From positions 1 to 14,724 of the forward strand of contig JAKALF010000016.1 in the NCBI GenBank assembly GCA_021813265.1: 14,724 nt of DNA, in the 5' to 3' direction. How positions within the stretch are numbered: position 1 is the first letter of the stretch; every line of letters begins with the position of its first letter. Below are positions 1-5,712 of the stretch, piece after piece. Under the pieces are notes generated by a model. That model saw nothing but the letters and a program-made list of their open reading frames with translations. It was not told the DNA's origin and did no database searches. The DNA is from a bacterium (lineage in GTDB: Bacteria > Patescibacteriota > Minisyncoccia > UBA6257 > GWB1-50-10). Position numbers and translations under genes: made by a program.

Positions 1-1094
1 GGTGTAAAAGTCCATGTGCAATATACTAAAAAATCCTTTTCAAACAAGGATTTTTTGTTATATTGATTGACAACAAATTTGCCATATGCTCCCTTAGGAC
101 AATACCGATCCTGATTTCCCACATTAATGACTCTCCCCTTTTCGGCAGCAAAAATCTCAGTTCCTATAGGCGCGGCGATATCAATTCCGTTATGATATTT
201 TCCTTTATACGCGCGGAGGGCAAACGCGGTGCTTCCATATCCTTGTGATATTGTACCATCTAAAACAGGCCAGAGAAAGAGTGGGCGCGCTACCGGTAAA
301 AGGTTTACGTCAATATTTTTTCTTAAAATGGATTCAATGGCTTCTATCTCATTTGAAATGGCGGCCTGTTCTTTTTCCAACGCGGTCATTTGTTGTTGAT
401 AGATATTTTCCTGATCCTTGGTTTTATCAAGTAAAATTTTCTTCTCTTCTTTTTGTCCTTCAACGATTGATTTTTGATTTACTAAGTTCGTGTATTCAAT
501 GCTTTTCTGATTTTTTTTATAACTCGCTTCCCGCTTCTTGTTTTGAAGCGTGTTTCTTAGATCATTGAGGCTTCGAATACCGTCTAAAAGATTAGTATCA
601 AGACTCGTGAGGTTTTGAATCTCCGCGACGTTATCACTGAGAGTCTGATTTTTAAGAACGATACCAAGAATACTTTCTTGGTCTTTCTCTTGAATTTCTT
701 TCAAAAGTTCAGCTATCGCTCCCCGCTTTATTTCAATATATTGTTCGATCCGAGGAATAGAATCTGAGATGGATCGTAGCTCAAGATTGATTTTTTCTAT
801 ATTGATTTGATTTGTTTTCGTGGAGAGATTTAATTGATTGATATTAATATCGATTTTTCGTATCTGATTTTTAAGCGTATCCTGAGATTTATTTATTTCA
901 TCAAGACTATTCTGAAGCGCTTCCTTTTGATCTTGAATCTTTTTGAGGGCGTCTGTCTTCTCTTCAATTTGCTTTTTAAGGTCGATAAGAACTGGTTTTG
1001 ATGAAGTACTGGATGAAGGGGGTAGCGTTTCCGCGTGTAGTAACGCGTAAAAACAAAAAAATAACCCGATCCCTATGATACCGTATCGTTTCAT
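1..1094 (-). CDS. Coiled-coil M23 murein endopeptidase (EnvC/NlpD-like), partial at the left window edge
   Basis: This frame is open from ATG 1094 to the window edge, about 364 codons, with no stop. Residues 1-21 form a signal peptide (basic MKRYG, hydrophobic core, then LLHAE). Residues about 35-255 are rich in Lys, Glu, Gln and Asn with heptad-like Leu/Ile, a long coiled coil as in EnvC-type hydrolases. A peptidase M23 domain follows: FLWPV, then YHNGIDIAAPIGTEIFAAEKG, holding the first zinc ligands (H-N-G-I-D), then CPKGAYGKFVV. The family cleaves peptidoglycan cross-links, or activates amidases, outside the membrane. The expected H-x-N-G-L-x-T-L-Y-x-H-L segment does not follow GKFVV. Instead the frame runs through a 47-bp palindrome (19-65). 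The HxH motif would lie outside the window. ATG 1094 overlaps the gltX stop (ATGA), so the two are translationally coupled. An AAGGA lies about 11 nt upstream. Confidence 0.8.
   Translation of the reverse strand, partial: MKRYGIIGIGLFFCFYALLHAETLPPSSSTSSKPVLIDLKKQIEEKTDALKKIQDQKEALQNSLDEINKSQDTLKNQIRKIDININQLNLSTKTNQINIEKINLELRSISDSIPRIEQYIEIKRGAIAELLKEIQEKDQESILGIVLKNQTLSDNVAEIQNLTSLDTNLLDGIRSLNDLRNTLQNKKREASYKKNQKSIEYTNLVNQKSIVEGQKEEKKILLDKTKDQENIYQQQMTALEKEQAAISNEIEAIESILRKNIDVNLLPVARPLFLWPVLDGTISQGYGSTAFALRAYKGKYHNGIDIAAPIGTEIFAAEKGRVINVGNQDRYCPKGAYGKFVVNQYNKKSLFEKDFLVYCTWTFT
19..65. repeat. 47-bp imperfect palindrome inside the M23 coding frame
   Basis: The arms are 19-38 and 46-65, with 18 of 20 positions complementary around a 7-nt loop (39-45). 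The core stem is AAAAAATCCTT / AAGGATTTTTT, flanked by CAATATA / TATATTG. It resembles a bidirectional intrinsic terminator by its A/T tracts, but on the minus strand it falls inside an open frame in the middle of the peptidase domain. It could be a small insertion, the end of a truncated gene, or a terminator between converging genes with the left neighbour out of view. Confidence 0.6.
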
Positions 1095-2515
1095 ACAAGA
1101 GGTCCTTCTTTCTGTATTTTTCGCAATGCTTCCCTAAGACGCGAGAGGGACTCTTCTTTTCCAAGCACGTAAGCAAGCTCAACGGGCCCGGGAGAAGCTT
1201 TCTCTCCTGAAAGAGCAACTCGCACGGGCCAAAACGTTTCTCCTCTCCCCTCTCGTTCCGCGAGGTTGATAATTTGTCTTAAAATGTTTTCTTGGGTAAA
1301 TTCTTTTTCAGAGAAATTTTGAATACATGCTATAACACTTTCCAATACACGCGCGCCGCGGCGCGTATCGGAATTTTTCCATACAAGAAGTTCCGATTCG
1401 TAATTTTTAGGTTTAAATATGAAATGCGCGAGCTCTTCTATCTGCCCAAATGTTTCAATACGTTCTTGAATGAGGGGAATGGATTTTAAAAGCACGGATT
1501 CCTTTTCAAACCACGCGGGGGGGATAAAGGGTTTTGCTTGCTCTATGAACTCTTGAGGAGAAAGATCGCGTATATAATGCGCGTTCAGCCAATTAAGTTT
1601 CTGTTCATTAAAGATTCCTCCCGATTTTTGGACTCTCTTTATGGAAAATTCTTTAAGCGCCTCTTTGCGCGTCACGATCTCCCTGTCTTGTTCCGGATGC
1701 CACCCAAGAAGGATGAGAAAATTAAACATCGCGTCGGCTACATATCCCCGTTTTTTATATTCACTCAAAGAAACCGCCATATATCGCTTTGACAGTTTTT
1801 TCTTGTCGGGTCCCAAGATTAACGGGAGATGGCCGTAATGAACCTCTTTAAAGTCCAAAGCTTTCTGTATCATAATCTGTTTAGGCGTGTTCGAAAGATG
1901 ATCTTCTCCGCGAATAACATGCGTTATACGCATTTCGTAATCATCGACAACGACTGCGAAGTTATACAAAGGATCATGAAGTCCTTTGGCGATAATGATG
2001 TCTCCGAAGAGATTGGTTTTGAATTCAACATTCCCGCGGACAAGATCGGTAAACGAAACGGTCGTTTCGGGCATTCTAAACCTAATAATCCCTTTTTGGG
2101 TTTTTAACTTTTCCTTAACCTGCGCGTCCCTCAATAACTTGCATTTTCCGCTGTACCGAGGAGGAAGACCTTCGCTGAGCTGACTTTGATATTCAGCCTC
2201 TAATTCTTCAGGCGTGCAAAAACAATAATAAGCCTTTTTTTCATCTAAAAGCTTTTGAAGGTATTGTTCGTACAGCTTTGTGTGTTCGCTTTGACGTTCA
2301 ACCGTTTCGTCATAATCAAATCCAAGCCAAGAAAGACCCTCTAATATATCTTCTTCATATTCTTTTTTTGAACGTTCCTTATCCGTATCCTCAATGCGAA
2401 CCAAAAACACTCCTCCTTCCCGGCGAGCAAAAAGCCAATTAAACAAAGCCGTTCTCGCGTTTCCTAAACTAAAGGGCCCCGTTGGAGATGGAGCAAACCT
2501 TACTCGTACATCCAT
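1091..2515 (-). CDS. gltX: Glutamyl-tRNA synthetase (class I, GlxRS)
   Basis: Attaches glutamate to tRNA in the cytoplasm. In organisms lacking GlnRS it can also load tRNA-Gln for the amidotransferase route. The length, 474 aa, is typical. The N-terminal Rossmann signature is RFAPSPTGPFSLGNART; where most family members have H-I-G-G/N this one has S16-L-G-N, so the first His of the HIGH box is replaced. RIEDTDKER (40-48) is normal. The KMSKS loop is K240-L-S-K-R. C98, C100 and C125 (CFC, then RYSGKC) match the spacing of the zinc-binding cysteines described in E. coli GluRS. The C-terminal third is the helical anticodon-binding domain. No Shine-Dalgarno precedes ATG 2515, and a TATAAT ends 6 nt before it. 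The stop overlaps the start of the M23 gene. Confidence 0.96.
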   Translation of the reverse strand: MDVRVRFAPSPTGPFSLGNARTALFNWLFARREGGVFLVRIEDTDKERSKKEYEEDILEGLSWLGFDYDETVERQSEHTKLYEQYLQKLLDEKKAYYCFCTPEELEAEYQSQLSEGLPPRYSGKCKLLRDAQVKEKLKTQKGIIRFRMPETTVSFTDLVRGNVEFKTNLFGDIIIAKGLHDPLYNFAVVVDDYEMRITHVIRGEDHLSNTPKQIMIQKALDFKEVHYGHLPLILGPDKKKLSKRYMAVSLSEYKKRGYVADAMFNFLILLGWHPEQDREIVTRKEALKEFSIKRVQKSGGIFNEQKLNWLNAHYIRDLSPQEFIEQAKPFIPPAWFEKESVLLKSIPLIQERIETFGQIEELAHFIFKPKNYESELLVWKNSDTRRGARVLESVIACIQNFSEKEFTQENILRQIINLAEREGRGETFWPVRVALSGEKASPGPVELAYVLGKEESLSRLREALRKIQKEGPLV

Positions 2516-2521
2516 GGGTTG

Positions 2522-2550
2522 ATTATACTCTATTTAGAGCTCTTTTCCAG
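2522..2550 (-). promoter_or_regulatory. Promoter of gltX, probably giving a leaderless mRNA
   Basis: A perfect TATAAT at 2527-2522 is followed by exactly 6 nt (CAACCC) and then the ATG. A transcript starting at the usual distance from a -10 box would begin at or next to the A of the start codon. A weak -35 candidate, CTGGAA (2550-2545), sits 17 nt upstream. There is no ribosome binding site. The whole promoter fits between the gltX start and the preceding terminator. Confidence 0.65.
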
Positions 2551-2552
2551 TT

Positions 2553-2580
2553 AAAAACCGCTACGTTTGTAGCGGTTTTT
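2553..2580 (-). terminator. Intrinsic terminator after the parB-like gene
   Basis: A perfect 12-bp stem (2553-2564 with 2569-2580) closes a GTTT loop. The core is ACCGCTAC/GTAGCGGT, with A- and T-runs on the two sides. It starts 5 nt after the TGA of the parB-like gene and precedes the gltX promoter. The symmetric A/T arms mean it could work in both directions. Confidence 0.9.
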
Positions 2581-2585
2581 TCTAA

Positions 2586-3647
2586 TCAATTTTGAAGGGT
2601 TTGGGCGAATGCTTTATCTTTTGCAATCGCCTCTCCCCCTCTTTTGAGATCCTTTGCTTTGAGCAACTTCTTCATATGAGAAAGTGTTTTTTCAAGAATG
2701 CTCACTTCATACAAAAAAGCGTTTAAGGGGCCCTTCATTGAAAAAGGAGATTCCTCCAATCCCAGAAGATTATGCTCAAAGAGATACAATATCCTCAAGA
2801 AATATTTTGATCCCGCGTAAAACGCTTCGCTCGTTTTACGTTCTACGCTTCTCTTCCTTGAGTTTTTTATAAGTTCTTCTTTTCCTATCACATCAAAAAT
2901 ATCAAAAAGCGAGGTTTGAGATGATTTTTTTTCAGCTAAATATTTTGAAACGGTTTTTCTAAAATCATCTCCATTCATATTTTTGACAATGGCGTTAATA
3001 CACCAACCCATGAGTTCTTCTGTCTTCATCCCATTTTGATGAAGTCGCGCGACTTCGCAAGCGATACCATACGAAATGGTTTCATCATCAACGAGCTTTC
3101 GTATCTTCTTGGGAAGTCTCGAGAATTTTATCGCGTTTCGTATAACGTCCGGACTTCTTCCCACTGATTCGGCAAATTTTGTATAACTCATCTTTTTCCC
3201 CGAGAGAACGAGAAGACTGTAAAATTTGTCATAAAAACTCGCCATTTCCTCCGGTTTTGGAGGGACGTATGTGTTTTCCGAAGCTTGGAGCATCAGAGCG
3301 TTCATTGCGGAAATATCGGAATAGAGCGTTCCCCGTATCTTTTCCATTTGAAGTTTTCTGCAAGCTCGAAGTCTTCGTTCCCCGGAAAGAAGAACGAGAT
3401 ATTTTTTTTGACATGAGACGAGATTGTTAACTTTTATTTTTTCTTTCCATAGTTTGTTAACAATCTTTATATATTGAGCGCAGTCTTTTTTATCAAAGAC
3501 AGCTATGGAAACGGGGTGAATTAATCCCTTTTCTTTGATATCGGACGCAAGTTCATCTATTGCGTCAAATACCTTTCTTAATTGAGGGAGGATATTAATA
3601 TATGAGAGGGAAACCTCCTTCATTAAAAATGAGTTCTTAGGTTTCAT
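2586..3647 (-). CDS. Stand-alone ParB/Srx-fold DNA-binding protein
   Basis: A 353-aa ParB-family protein. The N-terminal ParB/Srx fold includes LASDIKEKGLIHPVSI (33-48) and LLSGERRLRA (86-95), whose GERR motif is the nucleotide (CTP) contact in ParB proteins. Next come ENTYVPPKPEEMASFYD (124-140), matching the ENxxRxxLxPxEEA region, and a helix-turn-helix (about 154-180, ending FSRLPKKIRKL). About 30 extra residues (51-80) split the N-terminal domain. The C-terminal half (about 240-353) is Lys-rich and helical and not recognised. There is no parA beside it, so a canonical ParABS role is not supported; Noc-like, plasmid- or phage-derived regulation is possible. The start is set by AAGGAG 6-7 nt before ATG 3647. 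The gene has its own promoter candidate and terminator. Confidence 0.8.
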   Translation of the reverse strand: MKPKNSFLMKEVSLSYINILPQLRKVFDAIDELASDIKEKGLIHPVSIAVFDKKDCAQYIKIVNKLWKEKIKVNNLVSCQKKYLVLLSGERRLRACRKLQMEKIRGTLYSDISAMNALMLQASENTYVPPKPEEMASFYDKFYSLLVLSGKKMSYTKFAESVGRSPDVIRNAIKFSRLPKKIRKLVDDETISYGIACEVARLHQNGMKTEELMGWCINAIVKNMNGDDFRKTVSKYLAEKKSSQTSLFDIFDVIGKEELIKNSRKRSVERKTSEAFYAGSKYFLRILYLFEHNLLGLEESPFSMKGPLNAFLYEVSILEKTLSHMKKLLKAKDLKRGGEAIAKDKAFAQTLQN

Positions 3648-3678
3648 ATCATACTCCTTTTTTAATATAACTATGATT

Positions 3679-3708
3679 AACCTAGCATTTTTAGAGAGCG
3701 CGGGTCAA
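3679..3708 (-). promoter_or_regulatory. Possible promoter of the parB-like gene
   Basis: TTGACC at 3708-3703 is one mismatch from the -35 consensus. Eighteen bases on comes TAGGTT (3684-3679), a poor -10 but preceded by TGC as in extended -10 promoters. It lies between the terminator of the upstream small gene and the SD of the parB-like gene. The weak -10 keeps confidence low. Confidence 0.35.
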
Positions 3709-3721
3709 ATATAAATAAATA

Positions 3722-3740
3722 TGAGGCCATATAGGCCTCA
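3722..3740 (-). terminator. Terminator hairpin containing the stop codon of the 82-aa gene
   Basis: TGAGGCC and GGCCTCA form a perfect 7-bp GC-rich stem around a 5-nt loop, followed on the minus strand by an AT-rich run (ATATTTATTTATATTT). The TGA stop of the upstream gene is the first triplet of the stem. Confidence 0.6.
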
Positions 3741-3986
3741 AGAATTTTTTCGTTCTATCTCCCATTTTTTTACAAAAACGGGAACCATCCCGGAAATCAC
3801 TTCCCCGTATTGATCATAGGCGACCCTGCCTAAACGTTTGGTTTTGTATTGAATGGCAGTAAATCTCCTACGTCTCGGAAGATACAATTCCGTGAGATAA
3901 ATATTTGTTAAAAATACCTCATTCTCTTCTAATTCAGGATGAAAAGTTTCTTTCGAAACTTCCGGTATCCCAAGACATACAATCAT
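3738..3986 (-). CDS. Small protein of unknown function (82 aa)
   Basis: I do not recognise this family. ATG 3986 is preferred over an in-frame ATG 33 nt upstream because GGAGG lies 5 nt before it. The protein begins MIVCLGIPEV and is charged throughout. A basic patch, LPRRRRFTAIQYKTKR, sits near the middle and a basic tail (VKKWEIERKNS) at the end. There is no membrane segment or signal peptide. Clean SD-led initiation and a terminator hairpin right at the stop argue that it is a real gene. It lies in a run of small unknown genes between murG and gltX. The basic patch could contact nucleic acid, but that is only a guess. Confidence 0.6.
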   Translation of the reverse strand: MIVCLGIPEVSKETFHPELEENEVFLTNIYLTELYLPRRRRFTAIQYKTKRLGRVAYDQYGEVISGMVPVFVKKWEIERKNS

Positions 3987-4030
3987 AATTCCTCCATTTC
4001 TTAAAAATTTTACAGTCAAATTTAAATAAT

Positions 4031-4054
4031 GAATCCTGATAATATTTAGGATTC
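4031..4054 (-). terminator. Terminator-like hairpin after the 126-aa gene
   Basis: GAATCCT (4031-4037) and AGGATTC (4048-4054) form a 7-bp stem with a 10-nt AT loop, starting 5 nt after the TAA of the 126-aa gene. On the minus strand it is followed by ATTATTTAAATTT. The U-tract is weak, so termination may be partial with some readthrough to the 82-aa gene. Confidence 0.5.
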
Positions 4055-4059
4055 TTGAA

Positions 4060-4440
4060 TTAATTTCTCTGGAGCGTCAACGTACCCATGGGTTTTAATC
4101 CGTCAACTGAGTAGACTGGGTCTCCGATCGTTAAAAATTTCCCAGTATCTTTTCCGCACGCTTTCGCGGCACCAAGATATAACGCGGAGACGATATAATA
4201 ATCGTATCCGTCTGGCAAGTTATCAACAGTAACTACCTTGGTTGTTACAGTCGAAATTTCTCCGTTTATCTTCTCTCCGGTTCTTTTTTCAAGCCTTGCG
4301 TTCAACAAACCATCGCTCATTATGGTTTTTACGATAATCGGATTTGCACTGACATACTTCCGATTTTTTTCATCAAATACAACCGATGATGGATCGATTA
4401 TATTAATAGAATGCGGCGTTCCATTGAAAATCTTTTTCAT
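4060..4440 (-). CDS. Phage-like small protein with an N-terminal N-x-TPHxI motif (126 aa)
   Basis: The protein opens FNGTPHSINIID, which resembles small proteins of bacteriophages and actinobacterial genomes that begin with N-L-T-P-H-x-I. The later stretch YYIVSALYLGAAKACG, followed by a short acidic/hydrophobic tail ending MGTLTLQRN, also fits that pattern (a V-S-x-L segment, then a C-terminal G-x-x-x-L). Its biochemical role is unknown. There is no signal peptide or membrane helix. Initiation is supported by AAGGAAGG 6 nt before ATG 4440. The gene has its own sigma70-type promoter (4513-4486) and a hairpin after its stop, making it a single-gene unit. The family assignment is from memory of motif shape and is tentative. 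Confidence 0.65.
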   Translation of the reverse strand: MKKIFNGTPHSINIIDPSSVVFDEKNRKYVSANPIIVKTIMSDGLLNARLEKRTGEKINGEISTVTTKVVTVDNLPDGYDYYIVSALYLGAAKACGKDTGKFLTIGDPVYSVDGLKPMGTLTLQRN

Positions 4441-4485
4441 AATTTTCCTTCCTTTTAAATTGTTAATTGGTTAAATTCTATTTTT

Positions 4486-4513
4486 ATTATGCACCAAATA
4501 TTATTTTTGTCAA
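4486..4513 (-). promoter_or_regulatory. Sigma70-type promoter for the 126-aa gene
   Basis: A perfect TTGACA (4513-4508), a 16-nt spacer and CATAAT (4491-4486, five of six consensus bases). A transcript would start near 4479 and have a leader of about 40 nt containing TTAACAATTTAA before the SD. Confidence 0.7.
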
Positions 4514-4584
4514 GCTAAACAACAAACAAAAAGAGGGCAATACTATCGCGTACATATAGTACTTTCCACTCCACACAAAAGGAA

Positions 4585-4606
4585 AGCCGCACATTATCGT
4601 GCGGCT
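4585..4606 (-). terminator. Intrinsic terminator after the 187-aa gene
   Basis: AGCCGCAC and GTGCGGCT form a perfect 8-bp stem around a 6-nt loop, followed on the minus strand by TTCCTTTTG. It starts 5 nt after the TAA of the 187-aa gene. Confidence 0.85.
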
Positions 4607-4611
4607 GAAAA

Positions 4612-5175
4612 TTATTCCTTATACGTCGGAAATTTTATGTTGATCTTCAAAAATGCGAAGAGTTTTTTCGCTTCGTCGACCGTCATAATCTTTTCCCACG
4701 ACTGCCCGTCCCGAATGTCAGTCGAGCACCTCGTGCTATCTGCAATCAGTTTTTCGACTTCTTGCCATGTCAATTCGTGATCATATCGCCTTTCGGTTTT
4801 CCGATTAGTACTTGGATTTTCATACAACACGTATTGATTCACCATAAAAAACTTCTCGGCGGCCGTTTTGACGAACTCGAAGGATTTTTTAAGTTCCTCC
4901 TTCTGCCCGTATGACGCATCAAATATCACTCTCACATGATCACGGTTTGAATAGTAGACCATAATGAAATAACTGTCGTAATCGGTACTCACTGATTCTT
5001 CCCATAATTCGCCGTTGTATGCGCCGGGCCAGAGTGTCGCATGAAGATGTATAATCTGTTCGCCGTCTTCCTCAACCTCTTCTTCTACAAAATCTCCCGA
5101 CTTGAAAAAATCGTTTTTGTACGCCCGGAATGGTTGCACGTCCCCAGTCTCTATCGTGTGATAGCTATCTCGCAT
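4612..5175 (-). CDS. Hypothetical soluble protein (187 aa)
   Basis: Not recognised. The protein is acidic in its first third (for example FVEEEVEEDGEQ) and aromatic-rich in the middle (DSYFIMVYYSNRDHVRVIFD). It ends in two helical segments, LTWQEVEKLIADS and VDEAKKLFAFLKI. It has a single Cys (CSTD, near residue 148) and no signal or membrane segment, so it is probably cytoplasmic. The beta-rich middle plus helical C-terminus resembles a small alpha/beta binding domain, but no motif points to an enzyme. ATG 5175 is supported by AAGGAAT about 8 nt upstream within an AT-rich leader similar to two neighbours. A strong terminator follows. Confidence 0.65.
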   Translation of the reverse strand: MRDSYHTIETGDVQPFRAYKNDFFKSGDFVEEEVEEDGEQIIHLHATLWPGAYNGELWEESVSTDYDSYFIMVYYSNRDHVRVIFDASYGQKEELKKSFEFVKTAAEKFFMVNQYVLYENPSTNRKTERRYDHELTWQEVEKLIADSTRCSTDIRDGQSWEKIMTVDEAKKLFAFLKINIKFPTYKE

Positions 5176-5204
5176 AATATATTCCTTATATTATTGTTGA
5201 ATTT

Positions 5205-5324
5205 TTAAATTGCTTTGCCCACTTCGAAATCACGAGCGGAACTCACGATCTCGAAAAGGGTGCCGATCGGATAACGATCGGCAAAATCCTTCGCGTTTGT
5301 TTCAGTTTCACGATGTGCGTTCAC
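5205..5324 (-). CDS. Possible small ORF or gene remnant (39 aa, GTG start)
   Basis: The stretch between the 108-aa and 187-aa genes holds a protein-like frame starting at GTG 5324. It reads VNAHRETETNAKDFADRY, continues PIGTLFEIVSSARDFEV and ends TAA at 5205. The frame extends another 6 codons upstream to a TAA. Composition and amphipathic pattern look like real protein, but there is no Shine-Dalgarno or strong start, so it may be the remnant tail of a larger gene. A palindrome (5261-5283) overlaps it. Function unknown. Confidence 0.35.
   Translation of the reverse strand: MNAHRETETNAKDFADRYPIGTLFEIVSSARDFEVGKAI
5261..5283. repeat. Palindrome, possible terminator of the radical SAM operon
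   Basis: GCCGATCG and CGATCGGC (5262-5269 with 5275-5282) form an 8-bp perfect stem, extended to 9 bp by a T-A pair, around a 5-nt loop. On the minus strand ACCCTTTTCG follows, giving only four Ts, so it is at best a moderate terminator for transcripts coming from the 108-aa gene. It lies inside the possible small ORF, so it could equally be a chance of coding sequence. Confidence 0.4.
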
Positions 5325-5370
5325 CGTAACCAGAGGCGCGGCTTATGCTACGCTTTGTTTGGATTTTTCC

Positions 5371-5697
5371 TCAGCGTGATCCAAGAGTGAGCCCCAACAG
5401 GTTACCGATATATTCACAAACATCTGTCTCGGAAGTTGGTAAATGGAGTTCTAGGATCCCATAAACCGGATCTAAACCACCATCTATTTTCTTACCAGTG
5501 AGCGCCGCTTGTACGGATGCCACTCGAGACCGACATATTGAACAATCGGGTCCATTGTTGCAATAGGGCGAAATAACCTCAAAACGGATTTTTTGTCCAT
5601 CTGCATGAATCCGCCTCTCGGCATTTTTCCACTCTTTAATCACAACGTTGTATCGCTGATACATCATCCACTCAATTTTCTGATTATAGAATATCAT
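5371..5697 (-). CDS. Cysteine-containing small protein downstream of the radical SAM enzyme (108 aa)
   Basis: Not recognised. The N-terminus is basic and aromatic (MIFYNQKIEWMMYQRY). The centre holds PYCNNGPDCSICRSR (about 45-59), three Cys spaced C-x5-C-x2-C, with a fourth Cys near residue 93 (TDVCEYIGN). The four Cys could bind a metal or be sites of modification. The end is LLGLTLGSR. It starts 15 nt after the radical SAM stop with no SD at ATG 5697; an in-frame ATG pair 10-11 codons later is an alternative start. The position suggests co-transcription with the radical SAM gene, so it may be a substrate, a recognition or partner protein, or unrelated. Confidence 0.55.
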   Translation of the reverse strand: MIFYNQKIEWMMYQRYNVVIKEWKNAERRIHADGQKIRFEVISPYCNNGPDCSICRSRVASVQAALTGKKIDGGLDPVYGILELHLPTSETDVCEYIGNLLGLTLGSR

Positions 5698-5712
5698 GAT
5701 TTATATGACATG

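Noticed and set aside
4541..4565. TACTAT...ATAGTA inverted repeat between terminator and promoter
   Set aside because: Short AT-rich arms are expected by chance in this composition and nothing ties it to a regulator.
3738..5697. Integron gene cassettes
   Set aside because: The single-gene units with hairpins look similar, but I see no integrase and no paired GTTRRRY/RYYYAAC attC sites; the palindromes read as terminators.
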